Source: Pelagibacterales bacterium SAG-MED47
GTDB taxonomy: Bacteria > Pseudomonadota > Alphaproteobacteria > Pelagibacterales > Pelagibacteraceae
Assembly: GCA_014653355.1 (NCBI GenBank)
Contig: JACWEO010000004.1
Location: forward strand, 1-64,000
Reading direction: 5' to 3'
DNA length: 64,000 nucleotides
Part shown: positions 1 through 11,724 of the stretch, piece after piece
Position numbering within the stretch: position 1 is the first letter of the stretch
Layout of the letters: each line of letters begins with the position of its first letter
The notes under the pieces: generated by a model
What the model saw: only the letters and a program-made list of their open reading frames with translations
What the model was told of the DNA's origin: nothing
The model's database searches: none
Translations under genes and position numbers: made by a program

Positions 1-1
1 A

Positions 2-382
2 AAAAGAATTCAAAGAAAAAAGAAATATTTTCCTGGATATGTCTTAATAAAAAGTGAGATGGATAATAGCATTTACCATATGATTAAAAATATAAAGAGA
101 GTTAGTGGTTTTCTAGGCTCTAAAGGTATACCTGTTCCTGTTTCAGATAAAGAAATAGAAAAGATCTTAGGCCAAATAAAAGATGGTGTAGCGCAGCCAA
201 AATCTGGTATAGAGTACAGTGTTGGTGAAAAAGTTCAAGTGGTTGATGGACCTTTTGCTTCATTTAGTGGTATGGTCGAAGACATAGATGAAGAAAAGTC
301 TAGACTTAAGGTTTCTGTTTCAATATTTGGAAGACCAACACCAGTAGATTTAGAATATAACCAAGTTGAGAAAGTAAGTTAA
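2..382 (+). CDS. nusG: Transcription termination/antitermination factor NusG (5' end outside window)
   Basis: The open frame runs in from the left edge, so the N-terminal part is missing; an ATG at 59 is internal. The residues just before it ([10 protein letters not shown]) match the NusG N-terminal (NGN) domain, and the C-terminal KOW domain is seen around [23 protein letters not shown]-type sequence. NusG binds the RNA polymerase clamp and couples it to Rho or to ribosomal protein S10. It is followed with a one-base stop/start overlap by rplK, the usual nusG-rplK order. secE and tuf would be expected just upstream, out of view. Confidence 0.95.
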   Translation, partial: KRIQRKKKYFPGYVLIKSEMDNSIYHMIKNIKRVSGFLGSKGIPVPVSDKEIEKILGQIKDGVAQPKSGIEYSVGEKVQVVDGPFASFSGMVEDIDEEKSRLKVSVSIFGRPTPVDLEYNQVEKVS

Positions 383-813
383 TGGCTGCAAAAAAAGAAA
401 TTAGTGGATTTATAAAATTACAAATTAAAGGTGGTCAAGCCAATCCAGCTCCACCTGTTGGACCTGCGTTGGGTCAACGAGGTGTTAATATTATGGAGTT
501 TTGTAAAGCGTTTAATGATAAAACTAAATCTTTAGCAGGTAAACCTGTTCCAGTTGAGATAACAGTTTATAAAGATAAAAAATTTGATTTTAAAATAAAA
601 TCCCCTCCAGCATCTTTTTTTATTAGAGAAGCAGCAAAATTAAAAAGTGGCTCTAAAGAACCTGGAAGAAATATTGTTGCTTCTATTACAAAAAAACAAG
701 CAGAAGAAATTGCAAAACAAAAAATGAATGATCTAAATGCTATTGATTTAGAACAAGCTATAAAAATTATTGCTGGTTCAGCAAGATCAATGGGTATTGA
801 GGTAAAAGAGTAA
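382..813 (+). CDS. rplK: 50S ribosomal protein L11
   Basis: A 143-residue protein of the normal L11 length. The N-terminal domain carries the conserved proline-rich helix segment [17 protein letters not shown], and the C-terminal RNA-binding domain ends in [15 protein letters not shown]11 forms the GTPase-associated centre with 23S rRNA and is needed for ribosome-linked activation of stringent response enzymes, one of which lies in this window at 56732. Its ATG overlaps the nusG stop and its stop overlaps the rplA ATG, so the three are translationally linked. Confidence 0.98.
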   Translation: MAAKKEISGFIKLQIKGGQANPAPPVGPALGQRGVNIMEFCKAFNDKTKSLAGKPVPVEITVYKDKKFDFKIKSPPASFFIREAAKLKSGSKEPGRNIVASITKKQAEEIAKQKMNDLNAIDLEQAIKIIAGSARSMGIEVKE

Positions 814-1502
814 TGTCTTCAAAAAGATTTAAAAAATTGCCAGAAAATACTTCTAGCTTGCCAGCAGAAGTAATAAATAAATTACTTATTGAAGTTAAAA
901 AAAATTGCACAACTAAATTTGATGAGTCAGTTGATTTGAATATACAAATTAATAATAAACAAAAAAAAAGTGAAATAAATATTAGAACAGTTGTAAATCT
1001 TCCTGGTGGAACTGGTAAAAAGGTTAAAGTAGCTGTAGTTTGTGAGGAAGCTAAACTTTCAGAAGCAAAATCTTCAGGAGCAGATATTGTTGGTGGGGAT
1101 GACTTTATTGAAAAGATTAAAAATGGAGAAATAAACTTTGAAAAATTAATTTGCACTCCTACTATGATGATTAAACTTTCTAAGCTTGGAAAAGTATTAG
1201 GTCCAAAAGGCCTTATGCCAAATCCAAAGCTAGGATCTGTTACTGATGATCTAAATAAAGCTATTACCGATGCTAAATCTGGACAGGCAGAAATAAGAAA
1301 TGACAAAGATGGAAATATTGGTGTTAGTATTGGTAAAAAATCTTTTAATGATGATTTGTTAATAAAGAATTACAATGCAATATTGGAAACTCTTGAAAAA
1401 GAAAAGTCTAACAATATAGTAAAAGGAGACTTGATTAGATCTGCATTTATAACTTCAACTATGGGCGTTTCGTACAAACTAAAATTAGGAAAAAGTATTT
1501 AA
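813..1502 (+). CDS. rplA: 50S ribosomal protein L1
   Basis: A 229-residue L1 protein with the family signature LGKVLGPKGLMPNPK in the middle domain. L1 forms the mobile L1 stalk that handles the exiting tRNA, and in many bacteria it represses the L11-L1 mRNA by binding near the L11 start. I could not examine that site, because the L11 start lies inside the nusG frame and no leader is present. Only 5 bases separate this gene from rplJ. Confidence 0.98.
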   Translation: MSSKRFKKLPENTSSLPAEVINKLLIEVKKNCTTKFDESVDLNIQINNKQKKSEINIRTVVNLPGGTGKKVKVAVVCEEAKLSEAKSSGADIVGGDDFIEKIKNGEINFEKLICTPTMMIKLSKLGKVLGPKGLMPNPKLGSVTDDLNKAITDAKSGQAEIRNDKDGNIGVSIGKKSFNDDLLIKNYNAILETLEKEKSNNIVKGDLIRSAFITSTMGVSYKLKLGKSI

Positions 1503-1507
1503 ATTTT

Positions 1508-2029
1508 ATGATGAACAAAGAACAAAAAAAAAATTATATCACTGAAATGACTGCTCAATTTGAAAACAGTAAAGCAGTTATGGTTACTCACTATCAAGGA
1601 TTGACAATGCCACAACTTGATGAATTAAGGTCTAAAATGAGAGAACATGGAATAGTTTTTAAGATAACAAAAAACAGAATTACAAAATTGGCCATTGAAA
1701 AAACTAAGTGTAAGGATCTGTCCTCTTTATTTTCAGGTCCTACAGCAGTAGCATTTGGAAAAGATGCAATTATGTCTGCAAGAATTTTATCTAAATTTGC
1801 AAAGGACAACGAGAACTTGAAATTAATTGGTGGAATAATGGATAATGAACTTTTAGACCAAGCGGGGGTTCAAAATGTAGCAAATCTACCGACACTAGAC
1901 GAGGCTAGAGCTAATATTGTGGCAATTTTGAATGCTTCAGGGTCTAAATTAGTGAGTATTTTACTTGCACGTTCGAAAAAAATGAGTAATTTACCGGAAG
2001 AAATTTCTGAAACACAACCTAAAGAGTAG
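1508..2029 (+). CDS. rplJ: 50S ribosomal protein L10
   Basis: A 173-residue L10 protein, the base of the L7/L12 stalk. The N-terminal rRNA-binding domain includes GLTMPQLDELRSKMRE and KITKNRITKLA, typical of the family; the C-terminal helix binds L12 dimers. Two ATG codons are adjacent (1508 and 1511), so the start is uncertain by one residue. The five-base gap to rplA leaves no room for the separate structured L10 leader found in many bacteria. Confidence 0.97.
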   Translation: MMNKEQKKNYITEMTAQFENSKAVMVTHYQGLTMPQLDELRSKMREHGIVFKITKNRITKLAIEKTKCKDLSSLFSGPTAVAFGKDAIMSARILSKFAKDNENLKLIGGIMDNELLDQAGVQNVANLPTLDEARANIVAILNASGSKLVSILLARSKKMSNLPEEISETQPKE

Positions 2030-2032
2030 ATT

Positions 2033-2395
2033 ATGCCTGACCTTAATAAGATTATTGATGATTTGTCAAAACTGACTGTTGCTGAAGCAGCAGATCTTTC
2101 AAAACAATTAGAAGAAAAATGGGGAGTAACCCCAATGGCAGCAGCAGCTCCAGCAGCAGCTGGTGCAGCAGCAGCAGAAGATAAGGATGATTTTTCAATC
2201 ATGTTAGTATCTGCTGGTGATAAAAAAATAAATGTAATTAAAGAAGTAAGAGCTGCAACATCTCTTGGTCTTAAAGAAGCTAAAGACTTAGTTGAAGGAG
2301 CACCTAAAGAAGTTAAAGCTGGTGTACCGAAAAAAGAAGCTGAAGAAATTAAAGCTAAGTTAGAAGCTGCCGGCGCAAAAGTAGAACTTAAATAG
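2033..2395 (+). CDS. rplL: 50S ribosomal protein L7/L12
   Basis: A 120-residue acidic stalk protein. An N-terminal dimerisation region (about 1-33) is followed by an alanine-rich hinge (about residues 35-48, repeated GCA codons at 2136-2180) and the C-terminal factor-binding domain with [15 protein letters not shown]12 recruits EF-G, EF-Tu and other GTPases to the ribosome. It is the last gene of the rplKAJL group; a 56-base spacer follows before rpoB, in which I see no clear terminator. Confidence 0.98.
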   Translation: MPDLNKIIDDLSKLTVAEAADLSKQLEEKWGVTPMAAAAPAAAGAAAAEDKDDFSIMLVSAGDKKINVIKEVRAATSLGLKEAKDLVEGAPKEVKAGVPKKEAEEIKAKLEAAGAKVELK

Positions 2396-2451
2396 ATTAA
2401 CAAGGATTTTTAAGGTACTGGTTAAGTCTTTAAATCAGTATCAGAATATAG

Positions 2452-5400
2452 ATGCAAATATCTTTTACTGAAAAAAAAAATATTAGAAAGAGTTTTGGGA
2501 AACTTAAAGAAAGCCTATCAATACCAAATCTAATTGAAGTTCAAAAAAATTCTTACAAAGAATTAACAGATTTAAAGACTGAAATTGGTGCAATAACAAA
2601 AGGGTTTGACCGAGTTTTTAAAAGTATTTTTCCTATAGAAGATTTAAATGATAAAGCAACATTAGAATATGTTTCTTATAGGTTAGAGAAACCAAAGTTT
2701 GATGTTGAGGAATGTATAGCCAGAGGTTTAACTTATTCATCAGCACTTAAATGTACATTAAGATTAGTTGTTTATGAAATAGATCAAGAAAAAAATACAA
2801 AAGATATTCTTTCAGCAAAAGAGCAAGAAGTTTACATGGGTGAAGTGCCAATGATGACTAACAGTGGTACATTTATTACTAATGGTGTTCAAAGGGTTGT
2901 TGTAAATCAAATGCACAGAAGTCCTGGAGTTTTTTTTGACCACGATAAAGGAAAAACACATGCAAGTGGTAAATTATTATTTAATTGCAGAGTAATACCA
3001 AATAGAGGTTCATGGTTAGACTTTGAATATGATATTAAAGATCTATTATATTTTAAAATAGATAGAAAGAAAAAAATTTTAGCCTCATCTTTGCTACTAG
3101 CTTTAGGTTTTAGTAAGTCAGAAATAGTAAATGAATTTTATGATAAAGAAGTTTACGGTTTCGACTCAAAATCACAAAAATGGAAAACTAAATTTAATCC
3201 TAATAATTATAAAGCAAAAAACTTTTCGGAGGAAGTTATAGATTTTAAAACTGGTAAAACTGTTATTAAATTAGGTGAAAAAATTAACTATTTGAATGCT
3301 AAAAAACTTGCTGACAATGGACTGAAAGATATTCTAGTTTCTACAGACTCTTTATTTGGAAAGTTTTTACATAAAGATGTAAAAATTAATGATGAGGAGG
3401 ATGGAACTTTTAATATTGGTATTGAGCTCAATGAAACAATTATACAAAAAATATTAGATGCTAAAATCTTTTCGATTGAAATATCAGTTACCAACTCAAT
3501 AAATAAAGGACCATATTTATTAACAACAATTTTAAATGATAAAAATAATAGTAAAGATGAAGCTATTACTGAAATCTACAAAATGCTTAGACCAGGTGAA
3601 CCACCAACTATTGAAATAGCATCACAAATTTTTAGTAATTTATTTTTTAGCTCTGAGCGTTACGATTTATCAGATGTGGGCCGCGTAAAAATGAATTCGA
3701 GGTTAAATTTAGAATGTTCTGACAAGATAACTATTCTAAGAAACGACGATATCATCTCAATTATTCATAAAATGCTTGACCTTAGAGATGGTAAAGATGA
3801 AGTAGATGATATTGATCACTTAGGAAATAGACGAGTAAGGTCAGTAGGCGAATTAGTTGAAAATCAGGCACGTATTGGAGTTTATAGAATGGAGAGAGCC
3901 ATTAAAGAAAAAATGACCACTCTTGATGTTGAGTCTACAATGCCACAAGATTTGATAAACGCCAAACCTTTGACAGTATCTTTGAAGGATTTTTTCGCTA
4001 GTTCTCAATTGTCTCAATTTATGGATCAAACAAATCCTTTATCTGAGATTACTCACAAAAGAAGAGTTTCAGCTTTAGGGCCAGGTGGATTGACCCGAGA
4101 AAGAGCAGGTTTTGAAGTTAGAGATGTCCACCCAACTCATTATGGTAGAATTTGTCCAATAGAAACCCCTGAAGGACCCAACATTGGTTTAATAAATAGT
4201 TTATCTACATACGCGAAAATAAATAAATATGGTTTTATTGAAAGTCCATATAAAAGAGTAAATAATGGAGTTGTTCAAGACAATGTTGAATATTTGTCTG
4301 CAATGGAAGAAACAAAATTTACCATTGCTCAAGCAAATACAAAGTTAGATAAAAATGGTAAAATTATTGAGGAACTTGTTTCTTGTAGACAAAATTTAAA
4401 TTTCCTTTTATCAAAACCAGAAACTATTGACTATATTGATGTATCTCCAAAACAATTAGTATCTGTAGCTGCATCATTAATTCCATTCCTCGAAAATGAT
4501 GATGCCAACAGAGCATTGATGGGCTCGAACATGATGAGACAAGCAGTACCTCTACTAAAGCCTGAGTCACCTCTAGTTGGAACTGGTATTGAAAGTGATG
4601 TTGCTTTAGACTCAGGTGTTACTATTGTTGCAAAAAGAGATGGAATTGTTGATAAAATTGATGGAAAGAGAATAGTTATTAAAGTTACAGAAGACATAGA
4701 TTTTACTAAATCTGGTGTAGATATTTATAATTTACAAAAATTTAAACGTTCTAACCAAAACACTTGTATAAATCAACGACCATTAGTTAGAGTTGGAGAT
4801 AAAGTAAAGTTCGGTGATATAATTGCAGACGGGCCGTCGACAAAATTAGGTGAACTTGCATTAGGAAAAAATGTTACTGTAGCTTTTATGCCATGGCAAG
4901 GATACAATTTTGAAGACTCCATTCTTATTTCTGAAAGATGTGTAACAGATGATGTTTTTACATCTGTTCATATTGTTGAGTATGAGATAATGGCAAGAGA
5001 TACTAAGCTAGGAGAAGAAGAAATTACCAGGGATATACCAAATGTAAATGAAGAAGCTTTAAAAAATTTAGATGAGTCTGGAGTAGTATATATAGGTGCT
5101 GAAGTTAATGCGGGAGATATTTTAGTGGGAAAAGTTACACCTAAAGGAGACTCTGCCTCTGGACCAGAAGAAAAATTGTTGAGGTCAATTTTTGGTGAAA
5201 AAGCTATAGATGTTACTGATACTTCGTTGAGGATGTCAAGAGGAAGCAGTGGCACTGTTGTTGACGTAAGAGTTTTTAATAGACATGGAATAGAGAAAGA
5301 TGAGAGATCGATTACAATCGAAAGAGCTGAAATTGAGCAAGTACAACAGGATAAAATTGTTGAAGAAGAAATTTTAGAAAGAAGTATAAAGCAAAGAGCT

Positions 5401-6540
5401 GCCCAGATCTTATCAGGTTTAACTTTATCTAATAAAATTAAAGACGTTGACTTAAATGCAAAATTAGATTTCGAAACAATTAATAATTTAAACATAACAG
5501 ATGTATTCAAAATATCAGTTGGAAAAGACAAGCAAGACTCCGATTTAATCCAACTTAAAGATCAATATAACAAAGCAAAACAAGATATAACTGAACGATT
5601 TGAAGACAAAGTTCTCAAGATAAGAAGTGGAGACGATTTATTACCTAGTGTAATGAAAATGGTTAAAGTTTTTGTTGCAATAAAAAGAAGATTAAGACCA
5701 GGTGATAAGATGTCAGGTAGGCATGGTAATAAAGGGGTTGTTAGTAAAATAGTGCCCGTTGAAGATATGCCTTACAGAGAGGATGGAAGACCAGTTGATA
5801 TTGTTCTTAACCCATTAGGAGTTCCTAGTAGGATGAATGTTGGTCAAATTTTAGAGACGCATCTTGGATGGGCATGTAAAGAATTTGGTGAAGAAGTAAA
5901 AAAATTAGTTAATGAAAATAATAAAAAAATAGAAAAAACAGAAAAAATATCTAATTTTTTAAAGTCAGTTTATGGTACTGAGATATTTAATGAAAAAGTT
6001 GATAAATTAAGTAAATCTGAATTTAGAGATTTGTGTGAAAATCTACAAGATGGTATTGCGATATCAACACCAGTTTTTGATGGTGCAAAAGAAAAGGATG
6101 TTACTAATATGCTTGAATTAGCTAAATTACCAAATTCTGGTCAAACTTACTTGTGGGATGGAAGAACAGGAGAAAAATTTGATAGACCTGTAACTGTAGG
6201 AATAATTTATATGCTTAAACTTCATCACCTTGTAGAGGATAAGATTCATGCAAGATCTACTGGCCCCTACAGCTTAGTTACTCAGCAACCTTTAGGAGGT
6301 AAGGCACAACTAGGGGGACAAAGATTCGGAGAAATGGAGGTTTGGGCATTAGAGGCATATGGTGCTTCATATACTCTTCAAGAAATTTTGACTGTAAAAT
6401 CTGATGATGTTGCTGGAAGAGTTAAAGTTTATGAAACAATTGTTAAAGGGGAAGAGAATTTTGAGTCTGGAATTCCAGAGTCATTTAACGTATTAGTTAA
6501 AGAAATTAAGTCTTTAGCATTAAATGTAGAACTAACATAA
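2452..6540 (+). CDS. rpoB: DNA-directed RNA polymerase subunit beta
   Basis: A 1362-residue beta subunit. The rifampicin-pocket region is at about 517-542 ([20 protein letters not shown]); H535 and S540 occupy the positions of E. coli H526 and S531, so the pocket looks wild type. Further conserved blocks are [18 protein letters not shown] and [16 protein letters not shown] near the active site. It forms the catalytic core with beta' encoded 2 bases downstream. It lies in the same orientation as rplL and is probably read from the ribosomal promoter upstream. Confidence 0.99.
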   Translation: MQISFTEKKNIRKSFGKLKESLSIPNLIEVQKNSYKELTDLKTEIGAITKGFDRVFKSIFPIEDLNDKATLEYVSYRLEKPKFDVEECIARGLTYSSALKCTLRLVVYEIDQEKNTKDILSAKEQEVYMGEVPMMTNSGTFITNGVQRVVVNQMHRSPGVFFDHDKGKTHASGKLLFNCRVIPNRGSWLDFEYDIKDLLYFKIDRKKKILASSLLLALGFSKSEIVNEFYDKEVYGFDSKSQKWKTKFNPNNYKAKNFSEEVIDFKTGKTVIKLGEKINYLNAKKLADNGLKDILVSTDSLFGKFLHKDVKINDEEDGTFNIGIELNETIIQKILDAKIFSIEISVTNSINKGPYLLTTILNDKNNSKDEAITEIYKMLRPGEPPTIEIASQIFSNLFFSSERYDLSDVGRVKMNSRLNLECSDKITILRNDDIISIIHKMLDLRDGKDEVDDIDHLGNRRVRSVGELVENQARIGVYRMERAIKEKMTTLDVESTMPQDLINAKPLTVSLKDFFASSQLSQFMDQTNPLSEITHKRRVSALGPGGLTRERAGFEVRDVHPTHYGRICPIETPEGPNIGLINSLSTYAKINKYGFIESPYKRVNNGVVQDNVEYLSAMEETKFTIAQANTKLDKNGKIIEELVSCRQNLNFLLSKPETIDYIDVSPKQLVSVAASLIPFLENDDANRALMGSNMMRQAVPLLKPESPLVGTGIESDVALDSGVTIVAKRDGIVDKIDGKRIVIKVTEDIDFTKSGVDIYNLQKFKRSNQNTCINQRPLVRVGDKVKFGDIIADGPSTKLGELALGKNVTVAFMPWQGYNFEDSILISERCVTDDVFTSVHIVEYEIMARDTKLGEEEITRDIPNVNEEALKNLDESGVVYIGAEVNAGDILVGKVTPKGDSASGPEEKLLRSIFGEKAIDVTDTSLRMSRGSSGTVVDVRVFNRHGIEKDERSITIERAEIEQVQQDKIVEEEILERSIKQRAAQILSGLTLSNKIKDVDLNAKLDFETINNLNITDVFKISVGKDKQDSDLIQLKDQYNKAKQDITERFEDKVLKIRSGDDLLPSVMKMVKVFVAIKRRLRPGDKMSGRHGNKGVVSKIVPVEDMPYREDGRPVDIVLNPLGVPSRMNVGQILETHLGWACKEFGEEVKKLVNENNKKIEKTEKISNFLKSVYGTEIFNEKVDKLSKSEFRDLCENLQDGIAISTPVFDGAKEKDVTNMLELAKLPNSGQTYLWDGRTGEKFDRPVTVGIIYMLKLHHLVEDKIHARSTGPYSLVTQQPLGGKAQLGGQRFGEMEVWALEAYGASYTLQEILTVKSDDVAGRVKVYETIVKGEENFESGIPESFNVLVKEIKSLALNVELT

Positions 6541-6542
6541 GT

Positions 6543-9500
6543 ATGAAAAAAGAATTAACAGACCTATTTAAAAATTCAGAAATTTCTGAAGCTCAAAATT
6601 TTAGTAGTATAAAGATATCTTTAGCAAGTCCTGAAAAAATTAAATCTTGGACATATGGAGAAATAAAGAAACCTGAAACCATTAATTATAGAACCTTTAG
6701 ACCAGAAAAAGATGGTTTATTTTGTGCAAGGATATTTGGCCCAATAAAAGATTATGAGTGTTTGTGTGGTAAATATAAACGAATGAAATTTAGAGGTATA
6801 ATCTGTGAAAAGTGTGGTGTTGAAGTAACTAAATCAAATGTTCGTAGAGAAAGAATGGGCCATATAAATCTTGCAACACCAGTTGCTCACATATGGTTTT
6901 TAAAATCTCTGCCAAGTAGAATAGCCCTAGCTGTTGATATGAAGCTCAAAGAAATTGAAAGAGTTCTTTATTTTGAAAATTTTATTGTCATTGAACCTGG
7001 TTTAACTGGACTTAAGAAGAATCAACTTTTAAATGAAGAGGAACTTGCAAAATATCAAGATGAATTTGGGGAAGAGGCATTTACTGCTGGAATTGGTGCA
7101 GAGGCAGTCTTAGAAATGCTCAAAGGTTTAGATTTGGAGTTAGAAAGAAAAAATTTATCGAGTTACATCAAGGAGACTAAATCTAAAGTTAATGAGGAAA
7201 GAGCAATAAAGAGATTAAAGTTAATTGAGTCGTTTATTGATACAGGTCAAAAACCAGAATGGATGATTATGACAGTTGTTCCTGTTATACCGCCTGAATT
7301 AAGACCTTTGGTACCTTTAGATGGAGGAAGATTTGCAACATCTGACTTAAATGATCTTTATAGAAGAGTTATTAATAGAAATAATAGATTAAAAAGATTA
7401 ATGGATCTTAAAGCTCCAGACATAATAGTTCGAAATGAAAAGCGGATGCTACAAGAATCGGTTGATGCATTATTTGATAATGGGAGAAGAGGCAGGGTAA
7501 TTACAGGCACAGGTAAAAGACCGTTAAAATCTTTAGCAGAAATGCTAAAAGGTAAACAAGGAAGATTCAGACAAAATTTATTAGGTAAAAGAGTTGACTA
7601 CTCTGGCCGTTCAGTAATTGTGGTTGGGCCTGATCTAAAATTGCATGAATGTGGTTTACCAAAAAAAATGGCCTTAGAATTGTTTAAACCTTTTTTATAC
7701 GCTAGATTAAATAAACTAGGGCTAGCATCAACAATTAAACAGGCTAAAAAATTAGTTGAAAAAGAAACTAATGCAGTTTGGGATGCTTTGGAACTTATAG
7801 TAAGAGAGCATCCGGTGTTATTAAATAGAGCACCAACACTACATAGATTAGGAGTTCAAGCATTTGAACCTAAATTAATTGAGGGTGATGCCATCGAATT
7901 ACATCCATTAACATGTGCTGCTTTTAACGCTGACTTTGATGGTGATCAAATGGCAGTCCATGTTCCTTTGAGTTTAGAAGCACAATTAGAGGCAAGAATA
8001 TTAATGTTATCTACAAATAATATTTTATCTCCATCAAATGGTAAACCAATAATTGTACCAAGTCAGGATATGATATTAGGTATTTATTATCTTTCACAAG
8101 AGCTAGCCACTGATAAACCTTCAGGGTATTTTTTGGATGCTGATCAAATCGAATATGCTTTATCCTCAGGTCAAATAAAAGTTCATAGTACAATTATTTC
8201 AAGATTTGAAACTAAAGATGAAAATGGTAATAAAAAATTTGAGAAATATACATCAACCGCAGGAAGATTTTTATTAGCAAATTTACTGCCTCAAAACTTT
8301 AATATAAAATTTTCATTAATCGACAGATTATTACCTAAAAAAACTGTTTCTGAAATAATAGATATAGTTTTTAGATTTTGTGGACAAAAAACTACAGTTA
8401 TTTTTTGTGATAAACTTAAAGATTTAGGTTTCAAACACGCATTTAAAGCTGGTATTTCATTTGGTAAAGACGATTTAGTAATCCCTTCAAACAAAACTCA
8501 ATTAATTGATGATACTAAAAAATTAATTGCTGATTATGAAACTCAATATGCAGAGGGTTTAATTACAAGAGGTGAAAAATACAATAAAGTAGTTGATGCT
8601 TGGTCAAAATGTACAGATAAAGTAGCAGGTGAAATGATGAAGGGTATCTCTGCTACAGAGAAAACATCTGAAGGATTAAAAATAAATTCAGTATTTATGA
8701 TGGCGGATAGTGGTGCGAGAGGTTCTGCAGCACAAATGAAACAATTAGCTGGTATGAGAGGATTAATTGCAAAACCCTCAGGAGAGATCATTGAAAGCCC
8801 AATAACTTCAAATTTTAAAGAAGGATTGACGGCTCTTGAATACTTTAACTCTACTCACGGCGCAAGAAAAGGATTAGCTGATACAGCACTTAAGACAGCA
8901 AGCTCAGGATATCTTACAAGAAGACTTTGTGATGTAGCACAAGATTTAACAATAACAAAAAAAGAATGTGATTGTAAAAATCCAGGATTTATAGAACTTT
9001 CTGAAATTTTAGAAGGTGGAAATGTTGTTGTAAGTTTATCAGAAAGAGCTTTAGGAAGAATTACATTTGATGAAGTAAAAAATCCTATTACAGGGGATAT
9101 TGTTATCAAAAAATCTACTATGATTGATGAAGCTGGATGTGATTTGATTGATGCTGCTGGGGTAAAGTCAATTAAAGTTTATTCAGTAATGACTTGTGGA
9201 AGTAAAGAGGGTGTTTGTGCAACTTCTTATGGAAGAGATTTGTCCAGAGGAAAAATGGTTCATGTTGGAGAAGCAATTGGTATGATTTCAGCTCAATCAA
9301 TTGGTGAACCAGGAACCCAACTAACTATGAGAACGTTCCACGTTGGAGGAACAGCTTCAGTAAAACAGGATTCTCAAATAGTCAGTAAAAGTGAAGGTAT
9401 TCTTAAAATATTAAATTCTAATATTTTAGAGGACTCAAAGAAAAATTTAATTGTTATGGGCAGAAATACCCAACTTTCAATAGAAGATGATAATGGAGTG

Positions 9501-10712
9501 CAGATAGCAGTTTATAAGGTAGCTTATGGATCTAAATTATTTTTTAATAATGGTGATAAAATTAAAGCAAATACTAAAATTTGCGAGTGGGATCCTTATA
9601 CAACACCAGTAATTGCAGAAAAGAGTGGTATAGCAAGTTTTGTTGATTTAATTGATGGTGTTTCTATTCAGGAAACTACTGATGATGCTACAGGTATATC
9701 TTCTAAATCAGTAGTTGACTGGAGAGCTCAATCAAAAAGTTCTGATTTAAAACCTAGAATTACTTTAAGAGATGAAAAAGGAAATGTTATTAAAAAAGCT
9801 GATGATAATGAAGCTAGATATTATTTAGTTCCAGATTCAATTTTATCAATTAAAGATGGTCAAAAAGTTTATGCTGGTGATGTAATTGCAAGACTACCAA
9901 AAGAAACAACTAAAACAAAAGATATTACTGGAGGTTTACCTAGAGTTGCAGAATTGTTTGAAGCTAGAAAAGCTAAAGATAGTGCTATTATTGCAGAAAA
10001 TGATGGACAGGTAGTTTTTGGCAAGGAAGTTAGGGGTAAGCAAAAAGTTTCTATTGTACCTGAAGATGGAAATGAACCTTCAAATTATTTAATTCCTAAA
10101 GGAAAACATATTAACTTTAATCAGGGAGAAAAAATTAAGAAAGGTGAGTATTTATTGGATGGTCAACCTTTGCCTCATGATATTTTAAGAATTATGGGTA
10201 TTAAAGATCTAACTGAATATTTCGTCAATCAAGTTCAAGAAGTTTATAGACTACAAGGTGTAATCATAAATGATAAACATATAGAAACAATTTTAAGACA
10301 AATGCTTAAAAAAGTTGAGGTCAAATCATCTGGAGACTCAAGTTATTTACCTGGTGAAATAATTGATAGGATTAAGTTCGATTTAAATAATGAAAAACTT
10401 GTCTTAGATGGAAAAAAACCCGCAATTGGTGAAAGAGTTTTAATGGGTATTACAAAGGCTTCGTTGCAAACAGAGTCGTTTATATCAGCAGCCTCATTCC
10501 AAGAAACCACTCGAGTACTGACTGATGCTGCGATAAAAGGAAAAGTTGATCCATTAGACGGACTAAAAGAAAATGTTATAGTAGGTCGATTAGTTCCAGC
10601 TGGGACAGGTAATATAAAGAATAAGTGGAATAAAAAAGCTCTTGAAGATGATAATAAATTCTTGTCCGACCAAGAAAAGGTAGAGTCATCAGAAACCCAG
10701 GCAAATCAATAG
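6543..10712 (+). CDS. rpoC: DNA-directed RNA polymerase subunit beta'
   Basis: A 1389-residue beta' subunit. The N-terminal zinc finger is complete (C73, C75, C88, C91). The catalytic magnesium loop NADFDGDQM has D464, D466 and D468. The second zinc site is unusual: C809, C885 and C892 are present, but the position of the last cysteine in the normal VCxxC motif is S895 (codon TCT); a neighbouring C811 might substitute. Trigger-loop and bridge-helix regions look normal. It directly follows rpoB and is followed by the longest spacer in the window. Confidence 0.99.
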   Translation: MKKELTDLFKNSEISEAQNFSSIKISLASPEKIKSWTYGEIKKPETINYRTFRPEKDGLFCARIFGPIKDYECLCGKYKRMKFRGIICEKCGVEVTKSNVRRERMGHINLATPVAHIWFLKSLPSRIALAVDMKLKEIERVLYFENFIVIEPGLTGLKKNQLLNEEELAKYQDEFGEEAFTAGIGAEAVLEMLKGLDLELERKNLSSYIKETKSKVNEERAIKRLKLIESFIDTGQKPEWMIMTVVPVIPPELRPLVPLDGGRFATSDLNDLYRRVINRNNRLKRLMDLKAPDIIVRNEKRMLQESVDALFDNGRRGRVITGTGKRPLKSLAEMLKGKQGRFRQNLLGKRVDYSGRSVIVVGPDLKLHECGLPKKMALELFKPFLYARLNKLGLASTIKQAKKLVEKETNAVWDALELIVREHPVLLNRAPTLHRLGVQAFEPKLIEGDAIELHPLTCAAFNADFDGDQMAVHVPLSLEAQLEARILMLSTNNILSPSNGKPIIVPSQDMILGIYYLSQELATDKPSGYFLDADQIEYALSSGQIKVHSTIISRFETKDENGNKKFEKYTSTAGRFLLANLLPQNFNIKFSLIDRLLPKKTVSEIIDIVFRFCGQKTTVIFCDKLKDLGFKHAFKAGISFGKDDLVIPSNKTQLIDDTKKLIADYETQYAEGLITRGEKYNKVVDAWSKCTDKVAGEMMKGISATEKTSEGLKINSVFMMADSGARGSAAQMKQLAGMRGLIAKPSGEIIESPITSNFKEGLTALEYFNSTHGARKGLADTALKTASSGYLTRRLCDVAQDLTITKKECDCKNPGFIELSEILEGGNVVVSLSERALGRITFDEVKNPITGDIVIKKSTMIDEAGCDLIDAAGVKSIKVYSVMTCGSKEGVCATSYGRDLSRGKMVHVGEAIGMISAQSIGEPGTQLTMRTFHVGGTASVKQDSQIVSKSEGILKILNSNILEDSKKNLIVMGRNTQLSIEDDNGVQIAVYKVAYGSKLFFNNGDKIKANTKICEWDPYTTPVIAEKSGIASFVDLIDGVSIQETTDDATGISSKSVVDWRAQSKSSDLKPRITLRDEKGNVIKKADDNEARYYLVPDSILSIKDGQKVYAGDVIARLPKETTKTKDITGGLPRVAELFEARKAKDSAIIAENDGQVVFGKEVRGKQKVSIVPEDGNEPSNYLIPKGKHINFNQGEKIKKGEYLLDGQPLPHDILRIMGIKDLTEYFVNQVQEVYRLQGVIINDKHIETILRQMLKKVEVKSSGDSSYLPGEIIDRIKFDLNNEKLVLDGKKPAIGERVLMGITKASLQTESFISAASFQETTRVLTDAAIKGKVDPLDGLKENVIVGRLVPAGTGNIKNKWNKKALEDDNKFLSDQEKVESSETQANQ

Positions 10713-10874
10713 AAATAGAACAATAGTTTTTTAGTTTTAGTTTGACAAAGTCAAATTATTAAGTAATTTGGCGATGTTTTTGGTTGGAATGTAGTACTAA
10801 CTGAATGTACTAAACGCTGCCACAAATAACCTGTCAGTTATTTCATCAAAAATAAAAAAATAATTAAAATATAT
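10713..10874 (+). promoter_or_regulatory. rpoC-rpsL intergenic leader with nested inverted repeats
   Basis: This 162-base spacer is the longest non-coding stretch in the window. It holds four inverted repeats: A, 10738-10746 with 10750-10758 (9 pairs, one G-U, 3-base loop); B, 10752-10758 with 10764-10770 (7 perfect pairs); C, 10792-10797 with 10807-10812 (6 pairs); D, 10824-10830 with 10837-10843 (7 pairs). A and B share 10752-10758 and cannot form together. No T-run follows any of them, so none looks like a classical intrinsic terminator. A TTGACA box at 10742 lacks a convincing -10 partner. It may be a leader controlling S12-S7-EF-G; that role is inferred. Confidence 0.45.
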
Positions 10875-11246
10875 ATGCCGACTATTAACCAATTATTAAA
10901 AAAAAAAAGAGTTAAACAAATTACAAGGAATAAGGTTCCTGCGCTTGAAAAACAGCCTTTAAAAAGAGGAGTCTGCGTAAAAGTTTATACCACGACACCA
11001 AAAAAACCTAATTCAGCTCTTAGAAAAGTCGCAAGAGTAAGATTGTCTAATGGATTTGAAGTTACGGCCTATATACCAGGAGAAGGCCATAATCTTCAAG
11101 AACACTCTGTTGTATTAATTAGAGGCGGAAGAGTTAAAGATTTACCTGGTGTTCGTTATCACATTTTAAGAGGTAATCTAGACACTCAAGGAGTTGCTAA
11201 TAGAAAAAAAAGAAGGTCACTTTACGGTACTAAAAAAGGTAAATAA
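10875..11246 (+). CDS. rpsL: 30S ribosomal protein S12
   Basis: A 123-residue S12, normal length. The decoding-centre segment [19 protein letters not shown] is intact, with the lysine whose change gives streptomycin resistance in other bacteria apparently wild type. The start is preceded by a pure A/T stretch without a Shine-Dalgarno-like purine block, unlike most genes here. It begins the rpsL-rpsG-fusA (str) group after the structured leader. Confidence 0.98.
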   Translation: MPTINQLLKKKRVKQITRNKVPALEKQPLKRGVCVKVYTTTPKKPNSALRKVARVRLSNGFEVTAYIPGEGHNLQEHSVVLIRGGRVKDLPGVRYHILRGNLDTQGVANRKKRRSLYGTKKGK

Positions 11247-11248
11247 TA

Positions 11249-11719
11249 ATGTCTAGAAAGAAAACTCAACCAAAAAAAAATGTTGTGCCAGATCCAAAAT
11301 TCAATTCAACAATTATTCCAAAATTAATCAATAATATAATGTATGATGGAAAAAGAGGTATTGCTGCTAAAATAGTTTATGATGCTATCGAAAAAATAAA
11401 AACTAAATCTAAAGATGAACCAATTAATATTTTCAATGAAGCAATTAATAATATTAAACCAACAGTCGAAGTAAGATCAAGGAGAGTAGGTGGTGCAACT
11501 TACCAGGTTCCAGTTGAAGTAAAAAGTAAAAGAGCACAGGCTCTTGCTATAAGATGGCTCGTAGAGTCCGCAAGAAAAAGAAAAGATAAACATATGTCAG
11601 ATAAAATATTTAATGAATTGTATGATGCATACGAAAAAAAAGGTGCTGCAGTTAAAAAAAGAGAGGATGTACATAAAATGGCCGAGTCTAATAAGGCTTT
11701 TGCACATTTTAGGTGGTAA
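11249..11719 (+). CDS. rpsG: 30S ribosomal protein S7
   Basis: A 156-residue S7, the primary binder of the 16S 3' major domain. Conserved blocks include [19 protein letters not shown] and [10 protein letters not shown], and the C-terminus ends in NKAFAHFRW. In E. coli S7 represses its own operon by binding the mRNA; here the spacer to rpsL is only 2 bases, so any S7 target would have to lie elsewhere, for example in the leader before rpsL. Confidence 0.98.
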   Translation: MSRKKTQPKKNVVPDPKFNSTIIPKLINNIMYDGKRGIAAKIVYDAIEKIKTKSKDEPINIFNEAINNIKPTVEVRSRRVGGATYQVPVEVKSKRAQALAIRWLVESARKRKDKHMSDKIFNELYDAYEKKGAAVKKREDVHKMAESNKAFAHFRW

Positions 11720-11724
11720 AAATT

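Noticed and set aside
767-1306. A 179-codon open frame on the - strand within rplA
   Set aside because: Antisense shadow of L1, with no recognisable domain or start signal.
2136-2180. GCA-repeat tract as a microsatellite or repeat element
   Set aside because: It encodes the alanine-rich hinge normal for L7/L12.
4968-5531. A 187-codon open frame on the - strand within rpoB
   Set aside because: Lies entirely antisense to a conserved part of rpoB; composition is serine/leucine-rich as for shadow frames.
10742-10770. TTGACA at 10742 as a str-operon promoter
   Set aside because: No acceptable -10 box 16-18 bases downstream (AATTTG at best), and the hexamer is part of hairpin A, so I did not call it a promoter.
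10738-10770. rho-independent terminator after rpoC
   Set aside because: The hairpins are short, have few G-C pairs and are not followed by a run of T, so read-through into rpsL seems more likely.
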